Positions 1 to 6,290 of a DNA stretch of 6,350 nt are shown piece after piece. Below the pieces are notes generated by a model, which saw only the letters and a list, made by a program, of their open reading frames with translations, was not told where the DNA came from and searched no databases. The first letter of the stretch is position 1. Every line of letters begins with the position of its first letter. The stretch covers positions 1-6,350 of the forward strand of contig JABDLW010000500.1 of assembly GCA_013001805.1 (NCBI GenBank), written 5' to 3'. The DNA is from Saprospiraceae bacterium (GTDB lineage: Bacteria > Bacteroidota > Bacteroidia > Chitinophagales > Saprospiraceae). The translations under genes and the position numbers were made by a program.

Positions 1-792
1 GGTCAGAGCGGTTTGGAGGACATCGAGTCAGCCATTGATGTGCTCTTCAATCATCCTAATGTGGGACCATTTATCAGTCGAAGATTAATTCAGCGATTGG
101 TCAAGTCAAACCCATCAGCGCAATATATTGAAAGAGTTTCTCTCACTTTTAATGACAATGGTATGGGTGTCAGAGGAGACCTTGCAGCGGTTATCAAAGC
201 CATTTTATTAGATGAGGAAGCCCGTGATTGTGCCCGCATGGAAGACAGCGATTCTGGCAAGCTGCGCGAGCCTTTCGTGCGCTATACGCATTTTGCCCGG
301 GCATTGCATACGGAGCAATATTATGATCGATTTTGGAATGCCGGCTACAATTTCTGGCAAAGTACGGGACAGGGTGTTTTTGCGGCCAAGAGTGTTTTTA
401 ACTTCTTCCTGCCCGACTTTCAACCAAATGGGTTAATTGCTGATGCAGGTCTGGTGGCCCCGGAATTTCAAATTCATAATTCGCGTACCAGCATTGGAAT
501 GTTGAATGAAATAAACCGTTGGGCAGTGTACAATGCAGTTATGTATAGTTGGGAAGAGAACAATCCTGAAGTGATCCTGAATATTGACAATTTACGCGCC
601 TACGCCCGCGATACCGAAGTACTGATCAATAAATTGGATATGCTTTTCACCCATGGTCAGTTGACAGACCGTACCCGAATGCTGATTAAAGATGCATTGG
701 ATGCACTTATTTACTCTGATTTCCGGGAGCAAAGAGTGAGACTGGGAATTTATCTGATTTTAATCTCCCCGGATTACGCGGTATTGAAATAG
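1..792 (+). CDS. DUF1800 family protein, C-terminal part (5' end outside window)
   Basis: The frame is open from base 1 to the TAG at 790-792, giving 263 visible residues. The TTG at 13 is in frame but is not a believable start, because the codons before it (G-Q-S-G) already read as family sequence. The block HPNVGPFISRRLIQRLVKSN near the visible N-terminus is a hallmark of the C-terminal half of DUF1800 proteins, which are usually about 450-600 residues or more. It is followed by the expected region with GVRGDLAAVIKAILLDEEAR, then REPFVRY and FNFFLPDFQP. DUF1800 proteins are of unknown biochemical function, mostly exported, and commonly encoded beside DUF1501 genes, as here: the next gene starts 50 bases downstream on the same strand. 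That pairing suggests a shared exported or cell-envelope role. The signal peptide, if any, lies outside the window. The family call is firm; the function is unknown. Confidence 0.9.
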   Translation, partial: GQSGLEDIESAIDVLFNHPNVGPFISRRLIQRLVKSNPSAQYIERVSLTFNDNGMGVRGDLAAVIKAILLDEEARDCARMEDSDSGKLREPFVRYTHFARALHTEQYYDRFWNAGYNFWQSTGQGVFAAKSVFNFFLPDFQPNGLIADAGLVAPEFQIHNSRTSIGMLNEINRWAVYNAVMYSWEENNPEVILNIDNLRAYARDTEVLINKLDMLFTHGQLTDRTRMLIKDALDALIYSDFREQRVRLGIYLILISPDYAVLK

Positions 793-842
793 GAGCAATT
801 GCCAACAAGTCAAATTCCTCGATTCATTTTGAAAACAATTTA

Positions 843-2273
843 ATGAAAAAAATAAATAAGTTATCGCGAAGATCTTTTCTGGGACAGGCAAGTTGTGCTG
901 CATTAGGTTCTTCTACGTTGTTTTCGTCCCTGATTAGTTTGAAGGCTTTAAATGCCGCTGTAGCAGCTAACAGTGGCGTATTTGGAGGTGCAGATGATTA
1001 CAAAGCTTTGGTATGCGTCTTTATGTCTGGTGGGCATGATTCATTTAATATGTTGGTACCCACCAGCACCTCCGAATATACAGAGTATGCTACCACCCGG
1101 TCAAACCTGGCACTGGATCGTAATTCTTTGCTAAATCTCAACAGCCAAAATGGAGATGGAAGATCCTTTGGGCTACATCCTGCCATGCCAGCGGTGCAAA
1201 AGTTGTTTAATAGTCAAAAAGTGGCTTTCATTTCCAACATTGGAACACTGACACAACCCACCAGTCGCGAAGATGTCTGGAACGAAGTGGCAACGCTGCC
1301 TTTGGGACTTTTTTCGCATTCTGATCAGATACAACAGTGGCAAACATCACTGCCACACGAGCGATCTGCATCCCTGGGTTGGGGTGGGAGAGTAGCTGAT
1401 TTGATTCGTGATATGAATACTAATCAGAATATTTCCATGAATGTGTCGCTGTCTGGCACGAATGTTTTTCAATCCGGGCAGATGACGATTGAATATGCAA
1501 TAGACCCTTATGGTGGCAGCATTGGTATTGAAGGTTATGAGAAGGAGAATATGTATGACGTATTCAATCTCATGCGAACACAAGCCATCGATAATATGAT
1601 CGATCATGAATATCAAGACATTTTTAAGAAAACATATGTAGATGTCATTCGCCGGTCGCGAGATGGTCATCAGCTATTTGATACGGCACTGGAAAAGGTG
1701 GGAGATCTAAATACGCCATTTACCGATAACTATATCTCTCAGAGTTTTAACATGATCGCCAGAACCATAGCTGCACGGGAAGAATTGGGCATGAAGCGTC
1801 AAATATTCTTCGTCGACTTCGGAGGCTGGGATCATCATGATGAGTTATTGGATAATCAGTTCGGTATGCTCAACGTACTCAGTACGGCCCTGGGAGAATT
1901 TGATGCTGCTCTGAACGAAATCTCCATGTCTGATTGTGTTACGACCTTTTCGGTCTCGGAGTTTGGCAGAACCTTAACTTCCAATGGTAACGGAACCGAT
2001 CATGCCTGGGGTGGAAATGTTATGGTCATGGGTGGGGCTCAAATTAATGGAGGACGCATTTTTGGGGACTATCCATCCCCGGTGTTAGATGGTCCTTTAG
2101 AACTAGGAGGAGGCGTGTTTCTCCCCACCATATCTACCGATCAATACTTTGCAGAAATTGCCAGATGGTTTGGTGTTTCCAATAGTGAATTATCAACGGT
2201 GTTCCCCAATTTGGAAAACTTCTATGATATCGGATCTCTGGATATGCCCCTGGGTTTCTTAAACCTCACCTGA
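843..2273 (+). CDS. DUF1501 family protein with twin-arginine signal
   Basis: This 476-residue protein has the usual length for DUF1501. The start at ATG 843 places a twin-arginine motif at residues 8-13 (S-R-R-S-F-L), followed by a hydrophobic, alanine-rich stretch to about residue 42, so it is probably exported folded by the Tat system. DUF1501 belongs to the alkaline phosphatase/sulfatase-like superfamily. The matching conserved blocks are visible: MSGGHDSFN at 61-69, LHPAM at 111-115, FGGWDHH at 326-332, SEFGRT at 372-377 and GTDHAWGG at 384-391. The Asp and His residues in these blocks are candidate metal ligands by analogy with the superfamily, but no substrate can be named. No Shine-Dalgarno sequence precedes the start; the region is A/T-rich, as is usual in Bacteroidota. 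The gene lies between its usual DUF1800 partner (50 bases upstream) and a T9SS cargo gene (7 bases downstream), which implies one transcript. Confidence 0.92.
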   Translation: MKKINKLSRRSFLGQASCAALGSSTLFSSLISLKALNAAVAANSGVFGGADDYKALVCVFMSGGHDSFNMLVPTSTSEYTEYATTRSNLALDRNSLLNLNSQNGDGRSFGLHPAMPAVQKLFNSQKVAFISNIGTLTQPTSREDVWNEVATLPLGLFSHSDQIQQWQTSLPHERSASLGWGGRVADLIRDMNTNQNISMNVSLSGTNVFQSGQMTIEYAIDPYGGSIGIEGYEKENMYDVFNLMRTQAIDNMIDHEYQDIFKKTYVDVIRRSRDGHQLFDTALEKVGDLNTPFTDNYISQSFNMIARTIAAREELGMKRQIFFVDFGGWDHHDELLDNQFGMLNVLSTALGEFDAALNEISMSDCVTTFSVSEFGRTLTSNGNGTDHAWGGNVMVMGGAQINGGRIFGDYPSPVLDGPLELGGGVFLPTISTDQYFAEIARWFGVSNSELSTVFPNLENFYDIGSLDMPLGFLNLT

Positions 2274-2280
2274 TTTATTG

Positions 2281-3054
2281 ATGATGAATATGCTGAAAAA
2301 ATTACGGTTAATTATCTGCCTTAGTGCTATGTCACTGCTTGCTTACGATTCATCCGGCCAATGTTATCCTGATCGGCACAGCACCAACTGGTACGATGGA
2401 TGGATTTCCTGCGAAGCTTTTCCCAACCCCAATCCTCAACACGGCATTTCACATTGGATCATGTACGATTTTGGCCAGGTGTATGCACTGAAGAACTCGA
2501 AAATTTGGAACTCTAACGATCCCAACCATCTAAATCGCGGTATGAAGGACGTGATTATAGATGTTTCCGATGATGGAGCGGATTGGACAAGTGCGGGAAG
2601 GTATACGTTTGCTCAGGCAAATGGAAAAAACACTTATCAGGGATTTGATGGTCCTGACTTTACCGGGACAAGTGCGCGATATCTCTTGATTACTGCTGTT
2701 GATAATTGGGGTGGAGCGTGCTACGGATTGAGCGAGATTCGTTTTGAGGCAGAGGATGTGGCAACCAGTATCGCAGAATCCAATGCATTGGAAGATCGTT
2801 GTTTTAGTGTGGAGACTTACCCTAATCCGTTTAGTGTGAAAAGTCGAATTATCATCCAGTCTCAATGTGACAAGGAAATTAACTACAGAATAACCGATGT
2901 GCTGGGAAGATCAATAGAGAGTGGTATAATTGGAGGGGTGTCGGGTTATCATACAATCCATCTCAATGGTTCAATGTTGGTACCGGGAAACTATATAGTC
3001 GCCATTAGACAAGGCAACCAATTTGCCCAGCAACATATTTTAAGAATTGAATAA
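2281..3054 (+). CDS. Secreted discoidin-like (F5/8 type C-like) protein with T9SS type A sorting domain
   Basis: Starting from ATG 2281 the protein has 257 residues; ATGs at 2284 and 2290 and a TTG at 2278 are in-frame alternatives. Residues 1-26 form a Sec signal peptide (M-L-K-K-L-R, then a hydrophobic core, with likely cleavage near S-G-Q-C at 25-28). Residues about 33-157 resemble a discoidin or galactose-binding beta-sandwich: YDGWISCEA, HWIMYDFGQVYAL at 58-70, a V-I-I-D-V-S-D-D-G segment, SARYLLITAVDNWGG at 131-145, and a closing LSEIRFE. Such domains usually bind glycans, but the binding residues cannot be assigned here. Residues about 176-257 are a type A T9SS C-terminal sorting domain, with YPNPF at 180-184, ITDVLGR at 204-210 and PGNYIV at 235-240. 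The protein should cross the outer membrane through T9SS and be anchored or released. It lies 7 bases after the DUF1501 gene and is the last gene before a terminator, so it is probably co-expressed with that pair. Confidence 0.85.
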   Translation: MMNMLKKLRLIICLSAMSLLAYDSSGQCYPDRHSTNWYDGWISCEAFPNPNPQHGISHWIMYDFGQVYALKNSKIWNSNDPNHLNRGMKDVIIDVSDDGADWTSAGRYTFAQANGKNTYQGFDGPDFTGTSARYLLITAVDNWGGACYGLSEIRFEAEDVATSIAESNALEDRCFSVETYPNPFSVKSRIIIQSQCDKEINYRITDVLGRSIESGIIGGVSGYHTIHLNGSMLVPGNYIVAIRQGNQFAQQHILRIE

Positions 3055-3060
3055 ATATTA

Positions 3061-3078
3061 GTGTGCCCACTCCGGAAA
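3061..3078 (+). repeat. Left terminal inverted repeat of the MITE-like element
   Basis: The sequence is GTGTGCCCACTCCGGAAA. It pairs with the right repeat at 3209-3226 in 17 of 18 positions. Including the flanking TA, the inverted symmetry reaches 20 bp. Confidence 0.85.
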
Positions 3079-3208
3079 GTGCCATCTTCATAAAATGAGT
3101 CTATTTTGGATGAGATTTGCACTTTTGCGAGGTTGGGTGATGCCTGAGTATCAGCCGATTGAGAAAAATGCAAAAATCGCCAAAAGAGCCATTTTTGATT
3201 TGGTAACC

Positions 3209-3226
3209 TTTTCGGAGTGGGCACAC
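3209..3226 (-). repeat. Right terminal inverted repeat of the MITE-like element
   Basis: The sequence is TTTTCGGAGTGGGCACAC on the plus strand, the reverse complement of the left repeat except for one base (A in place of G at position 15 of the repeat). The TA that follows it mirrors the TA before the left repeat. Confidence 0.85.
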
Positions 3227-3265
3227 TAGTTGTACATTAAGTTTTTGAGTTGTGTTCTTAAGCCC

Positions 3266-3304
3266 GGAAATTCCCTCAGATCGATTGAGGGAATTTCCTT
3301 TTTT
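3266..3304 (+). terminator. Rho-independent terminator of the DUF1800-DUF1501-T9SS cargo operon
   Basis: A perfect 13-bp stem (GGAAATTCCCTCA at 3266-3278 with TGAGGGAATTTCC at 3286-3298) closes a 7-base loop and is followed at once by six T residues. The T-tract is on the plus strand only, so it ends transcripts coming from the left. It lies 211 bases after the last stop codon, with the MITE-like element filling most of the gap, which suggests that it originally sat much closer to the gene. Confidence 0.9.
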
Positions 3305-3398
3305 ACCGGATGTATATTTCGGTGAAATAATCTCTTTACTATCATGGTATTGGATCTAGTAATGCGACGCTAGTACCGGAGCCGCTTCTATTTTTCCT

Positions 3399-3406
3399 TA
3401 CATTTG
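3399..3406 (+). promoter_or_regulatory. Putative Bacteroidota -7 promoter box for the GATase1-like gene
   Basis: TACATTTG matches the TAnnTTTG -7 consensus of the Bacteroidota primary sigma factor. It predicts a transcription start near 3411-3414, about 20 bases before the ATG at 3431. No TTG is found at the -33 spacing, so the match rests on one box. It also argues against the in-frame TTG at 3404, which lies inside the box. Confidence 0.45.
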
Positions 3407-3430
3407 GCTTTCTATCGAAATATACGTTCC

Positions 3431-4204
3431 ATGGCTAAAATATATTACGTAGGTGACTGGGCGGTTTTGACCGGACCGGTCTTTGCAGAGACACCTTTCT
3501 ATTATTCACACAAGGGCTTGGATATTTTCAACTACGGTATTTGGCTCAAGAATGCGCTGGAGAGCACAGGAGATCATACCGTCGAATCGGTGCCCTCATG
3601 GGATTTTTATAATAAACTTGGCCCGGGCGATTACGAATCGATTCTTTCTGATTATGATGTGATAATATTTAGTGATGTGGATGCAAAGCTTTTTCAACTG
3701 GCACCTTCCTTCTTCGATCGTGAAAAATTTGGCAATAAGCCCTTGACTTTTCCTGATCGAATCCGGTTGAGTATTGAAGCTTTAAAGAGTGGTACCCATT
3801 TCATGTTTCTGGGAGGTTGGTATTCATTCACCGGTGAAATGGGAAAAGGGGGTTGGGGACGGACGAGGATCCGGGAGATGCTGCCAGTCGATTGTATGCA
3901 GGTAGAAGACTTGATTGAGAGTACGGAGGGGTACTCGCTCGTGGGCACCGATCATCAATTTACCCCGGACGTAACTACCTGCCCCCCCATTCTGGGCTAC
4001 AATAAAACGGTCCCCAAGCCTGGAGCCCAGGTCATTCTCGAATTTCAAGAGACGGGAGACCCTGCTCTGGCGTTAATGCAGATCGGGTCAGGCCGTTCTT
4101 TGGCTTTTATGTCTGATCCTGCGCCGCATTGGGGCTTAAATTTCATTTACTGGGATAAATATGCCAAGTTTTGGCTGAAATGCATTGATATGCTTTTTGA
4201 TTAA
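3431..4204 (+). CDS. GATase1-like protein (COG5426 / PF07090 type), putative glutamine amidotransferase-like
   Basis: The protein has 257 residues from ATG 3431. An in-frame TTG at 3404 would add nine residues but lies inside the promoter box, so the ATG is preferred. The sequence fits the class I glutamine amidotransferase-like family often annotated as a cytoplasmic protein or putative glutamine amidotransferase. Visible blocks are KIYYVGDW at 3-10, a YDVIIFSDVDA strand-turn at 75-85, THFMFLGGWYSFTG at 122-135, GWGRTRIREMLPVD at 141-154 and SDPAPHWG at 228-235. The segment LGGWYSF sits where the nucleophile elbow of true amidotransferases carries its Cys, and here there is none. Amidotransferase activity is therefore doubtful and the fold may serve another role, such as sugar or ligand binding. 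There is no signal peptide, so it is probably cytosolic. It appears monocistronic, with a terminator before it and a separate promoter for the gene after it. Confidence 0.8.
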   Translation: MAKIYYVGDWAVLTGPVFAETPFYYSHKGLDIFNYGIWLKNALESTGDHTVESVPSWDFYNKLGPGDYESILSDYDVIIFSDVDAKLFQLAPSFFDREKFGNKPLTFPDRIRLSIEALKSGTHFMFLGGWYSFTGEMGKGGWGRTRIREMLPVDCMQVEDLIESTEGYSLVGTDHQFTPDVTTCPPILGYNKTVPKPGAQVILEFQETGDPALALMQIGSGRSLAFMSDPAPHWGLNFIYWDKYAKFWLKCIDMLFD

Positions 4205-4493
4205 AAAGTTGATTATCAGTCAATTGTGTTTGTTTTTTCCGTTTTGCATCTATTTTGATAGACAAGTCACATGGAGATTTTGCACCAGTTTCGGGCTTAA
4301 TTATGCCGGCATCAAGAGTGGGAAGTTCGGGAAAAACAAAAATTTTGATCTTTTTCCTGATATGGAACCTATTGTTAGTGTATCTTTGTTTATGAGTTGA
4401 GTATTTAATGTATAGTAGAAGTCGTTTCTATATGAGATTTAATTCAGCTACGCTTAAGTTACTCACTATTTTTTTTTTATTTAAAGTTTTATC
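4205..4493 (+). other. Intergenic region and long leader upstream of the RRM gene
   Basis: These 289 bases hold no convincing gene. I see no strong terminator after the GATase1-like gene. The region contains a TATCTTTG promoter-type box at 4381-4388 and, just before the next gene, a run of ten T residues at 4469-4478 in a very A/T-rich stretch. A 71-codon open frame from 4185 overlaps the previous gene and does not look like protein. Confidence 0.5.
4381..4388 (+). promoter_or_regulatory. Putative -7 promoter box for the RRM protein gene
   Basis: TATCTTTG fits TAnnTTTG exactly. It predicts transcription starting near 4394 and a leader of about 100 bases ahead of ATG 4494. No TTG is present at the normal -33 distance, so confidence is limited. 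Confidence 0.4.
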
Positions 4494-4838
4494 ATGAATA
4501 TTTTTGTAGCAAAATTAGATTTCAACACACAAGAGTCACTACTGCAGGAAGCCTTCGAACGATACGGGGAGGTCGACTCAGTAAAAATCATTACCGACAA
4601 ATTTACAGGCAAGTCCAAAGGATTTGGTTTCGTAGAAATGCCAAATGATGATGAAGCACAGAATGCCATTAACGATCTGAATGACAGTGAATTAGATGGC
4701 CGCTCAATTGTGGTGAAGAAAGCTGAACCAAGAGAAAATCGAGATCGAGGTGGATTCGGTGGCCGCGGTGGAGGAAATCGCGGTGGTGGAGGTTTCGGCG
4801 GTGGCCGTGACCGGGGTGGATACGATAGAAGGCGTTAA
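4494..4838 (+). CDS. RRM-domain RNA-binding protein with RGG tail
   Basis: This 114-residue protein starts at ATG 4494. Residues 1-78 are a single RNA recognition motif: RNP2 is IFVAKL at 3-8 and RNP1 is KGFGFVEM at 42-49, with the aromatic residues (F4, F44, F46) in their RNA-stacking positions. The rest of the fold is visible as LLQEAFERYGEVDSVKII, an EAQNAINDLN helix and a closing SIVVKKAEPR strand. Residues about 81-114 form a glycine- and arginine-rich RGG-type tail ending in DRRR. Small RRM proteins of this design are common in Bacteroidota and cyanobacteria and bind single-stranded RNA, with proposed roles in post-transcriptional control or cold response; the targets cannot be seen here. 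The gene stands alone, with its own promoter-like box, a leader of about 100 bases and a terminator 24 bases after the stop. The long leader would allow control at the RNA level. Confidence 0.95.
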   Translation: MNIFVAKLDFNTQESLLQEAFERYGEVDSVKIITDKFTGKSKGFGFVEMPNDDEAQNAINDLNDSELDGRSIVVKKAEPRENRDRGGFGGRGGGNRGGGGFGGGRDRGGYDRRR

Positions 4839-4862
4839 TACGCTCAGCTATAAGATCTAATG

Positions 4863-4897
4863 AAGAGGATGCTGATCACTTGGCATCCTCTTTTTTT
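4863..4897 (+). terminator. Rho-independent terminator of the RRM protein gene
   Basis: A 10-bp stem (AAGAGGATGC at 4863-4872 with GCATCCTCTT at 4883-4892) closes a 10-base loop and runs into seven T residues (4891-4897). The last two stem bases overlap the T-tract. There is no matching T-run on the other strand, so it acts for the plus strand. Confidence 0.9.
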
Positions 4898-4946
4898 ATG
4901 AACGAACTGTCGTTATTCATACTATGCCACATCCATGTATCTTCTG

Positions 4947-5360
4947 TTACAATTGTGCAAAATCCAGGGCATTACAGCGTCCATCTTTTTCTGCTGTTTC
5001 GGCAAATAGCTCAGAGGAGTCACACATTTGGTAGGTACTGTTTCGACATTCCTTCCTTAAGATTGGAAATTTGACTTTCTACCACATGATAGAATTGCTG
5101 TTAGGGCACTCCATCGATTTGTTGACTGTCGTATGCTCAGCCAGAAGAGACTCACCATGCTCCCATCCTCCAGATTAGTGGTTGACTCAGTCGAAGATCC
5201 ACAAGTTCTTGCTTTGCCTTCACAGGCACAAATCGCTTGTTCTTGCACTCAGAAAGACCGTCTTTATTGCACCCTTCCTATCTCTGACAAAACACCAATA
5301 CATATTCCCGGTTAAATCGACTACTTTTGAATCTGAGCAGTCCAAACCAGCATCCTTTTG
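4947..5360 (-). pseudogene. Decayed IS6-family DDE transposase (relic, several stops and frameshifts)
   Basis: No intact frame exists, but minus-strand translation gives IS6 transposase blocks in order. From 5360 downward, AGLDCSDSKVVDLTGNMYW then RDRKGAIKTVFLSAR (stop at 5222-5220) matches the family's SWRMDETYIKVKGKW, YLYRAVDKEG and FLLSARRD. Another frame then gives KRFVPVKA, like the KRFF-KA helix. The first frame resumes with VNH-stop-SGG (5186-5169), which fits VNIDKSGA with Asp GAC changed to CAC, AAA changed to TAA and three bases lost. It continues as ECPNSNSI, and after a shift as VVESQISNLK, matching KYLNNIVEQDHRxIK. The second Asp position and the Glu are about 34 residues apart, as in IS6 elements. 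A last block, SSELFAETAEKDG, resembles the C-terminal FKSFxSAxKT segment. The N-terminal third and clear terminal repeats are missing. It cannot make an active enzyme. Family assignment is by memory of the consensus. Confidence 0.7.
5322..5329 (+). promoter_or_regulatory. Putative -7 promoter box for the FkbM-family gene
   Basis: TACTTTTG fits TAnnTTTG and predicts a start of transcription near 5335, about 22 bases before the TTG at 5358. There is no -33 TTG. The box lies within the IS6 relic, so if it works the present promoter was formed in mobile-element DNA. Confidence 0.3.
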
Positions 5361-6143
5361 AAGAAATTTCTTAATTCCCTTCGCCAAAAGCTAGTATTTT
5401 CTCTAAGTTCCGGTAATAGCTGCATTTTTCTGGGTTTTTATAAATATGTATATCGGCCGTCTCCGGGAAGTCTGGCCTTTGAGATTGATAGGCTATCCAA
5501 GAAATATAGCGACTTTTTTGTGCTCCAAATTGGTGCAAATGACGGTATTACCCATGATCCGGTTCATAAATTTATAAAGCGTGACCAATGGAATGGGATA
5601 CTATTGGAGCCTCAAAAAGATGTTTTTGATAAGTTCTTAAGACCACTTTATCAGAACCAAAAAGGCATTAAAACCATACATGCTGCCTTGGGCCATCACG
5701 AGGGAGAAGCCACAATCTTTCGCATCGGTTTTAGTACCGCGAGGTGGGCCACTGGTCTGACCAGCTTCAACAAAAAGGTCCTGGAAAATGCCTTTGCCAG
5801 TGGTCATGTCGCCAGGCAGGCAAAGAAACAAGGAATCGCGATACCGGATGCACCAGCCGATTGGATTGTTGAAGAGAAAGTACCGGTAATCACGGTTCAG
5901 GGGCTTACCAACAAATTCAAGATCAGTAAGATCGATTTGTTGCAAATCGATACCGAAGGGTTCGATTATGAAATTATTCAAATGTTTGATTTCGGTAAGT
6001 TAAGGCCTAAGGCCATCTCTTATGAAAATTCTCACCTGTCTGCCGAGGACCGAGATGCTTGCGAAGAATTACTCAGCACTTCAGGCTACCGGTTAATGCA
6101 CTTTGGAGGAAACACGCTGGCACTGTCAATGGAATTAATCTGA
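5358..6143 (+). CDS. FkbM-family SAM-dependent methyltransferase
   Basis: The 261-residue protein has the usual features of FkbM methyltransferases, which transfer a methyl group from S-adenosylmethionine, typically to hydroxyl groups of sugars or polyketides. The SAM-binding motif I is FVLQIGANDG at 54-63, followed by the acidic end of the second strand, GILLEPQ at 80-86, then TIHAALGHHEGEA at 107-119. The family signature KIDLLQIDTEGFDYEII is at 191-207. There is no membrane segment or signal peptide. The frame is closed by a TGA at 5334-5336 and contains no ATG before about residue 209. The TTG at 5358 (M-K-K-F-L-N-S) gives a natural N-terminus and is the best start; a later start would cut into the fold. 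It is the only gene of its type here; such genes are often in surface-polysaccharide clusters, which may lie beyond the window. The methyl acceptor cannot be named. Confidence 0.87.
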   Translation: MKKFLNSLRQKLVFSLSSGNSCIFLGFYKYVYRPSPGSLAFEIDRLSKKYSDFFVLQIGANDGITHDPVHKFIKRDQWNGILLEPQKDVFDKFLRPLYQNQKGIKTIHAALGHHEGEATIFRIGFSTARWATGLTSFNKKVLENAFASGHVARQAKKQGIAIPDAPADWIVEEKVPVITVQGLTNKFKISKIDLLQIDTEGFDYEIIQMFDFGKLRPKAISYENSHLSAEDRDACEELLSTSGYRLMHFGGNTLALSMELI

Positions 6144-6190
6144 TGGCTTCAGAGAGAAGCCTTGGCAGGGATGCTGGCTGCGGCAATGAC

Positions 6191-6250
6191 GGCTTTACTG
6201 TGCCAACCGTCTAAGTCGGCTAGATAAAATTCCCTTGGTGCCGTAGATTG
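6191..6250 (+). repeat. Direct repeat, copy 1 (100-base period)
   Basis: This 60-base stretch matches 6291-6350 at 49 of 60 positions without gaps. Conserved cores are GGCTTTAC, CCGTCTA, GTCGGC and TAAAATTCCCTTGG. It is followed by a 40-base segment (6251-6290) that completes the 100-base period. The end of the unit can fold back imperfectly (ATTCCCTTGG at 6229-6238 against CCAGGGAAT at 6251-6259, with one bulged T). No protein-like frame runs through it. It begins 47 bases after the FkbM gene stops. Confidence 0.75.
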
Positions 6251-6290
6251 CCAGGGAATCACCCTAAGCTGTTTCATTTTTTGCTAAAAT

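Larger units (their letters stand above)
3061..3226. mobile_element. MITE-like non-autonomous element, 166 bp, with terminal inverted repeats and flanking TA
   Basis: The two ends are near-perfect inverted repeats of 18 bp (one mismatch), each beginning GTGTGCCCACTCCG when read inward. The element is flanked on both sides by TA (3059-3060 and 3227-3228), which fits a TA target-site duplication like those of IS630/Tc1-mariner transposons, although it could equally be part of a longer palindrome. The interior is too short for a transposase. It contains an A/T-rich imperfect hairpin (CAAAAAT at 3171-3177 against ATTTTTG at 3191-3197). The element starts 6 bases after the stop of the T9SS cargo gene and lies upstream of that operon's terminator, so it is probably co-transcribed as part of the 3' UTR. 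The family of the parent IS cannot be assigned from this sequence alone. Confidence 0.72.

Noticed and set aside
2991..3224. 77-codon minus-strand open frame covering the MITE-like element and the end of the T9SS cargo gene
   Set aside because: It overlaps a well-supported gene on the other strand and half of it is the inverted-repeat element. The protein shows no recognisable domain.
4185..4400. 71-codon plus-strand frame after the GATase1-like gene
   Set aside because: It starts inside the previous gene, has no protein-like pattern after its first part, and runs through the likely promoter of the next gene.
4880..5074. 64-codon plus-strand frame starting in the RRM terminator
   Set aside because: It begins with a TTG in the terminator loop and lies antisense to the transposase relic, so it is a chance frame.
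5057..5248. 63-codon minus-strand frame starting with ATG
   Set aside because: It lies within the relic but in a frame that mostly does not match the transposase blocks. It is a by-product of frameshift decay, not a gene.
5133..5315. 60-codon plus-strand frame in the gap before the FkbM gene
   Set aside because: It is antisense to the relic's conserved blocks and has no recognisable features.
6145..6161. Small hairpin (GGCTT/AAGCC) directly after the FkbM stop, considered as a terminator
   Set aside because: The stem is only 5 bp and no T-run follows it, so it does not qualify as a Rho-independent terminator.
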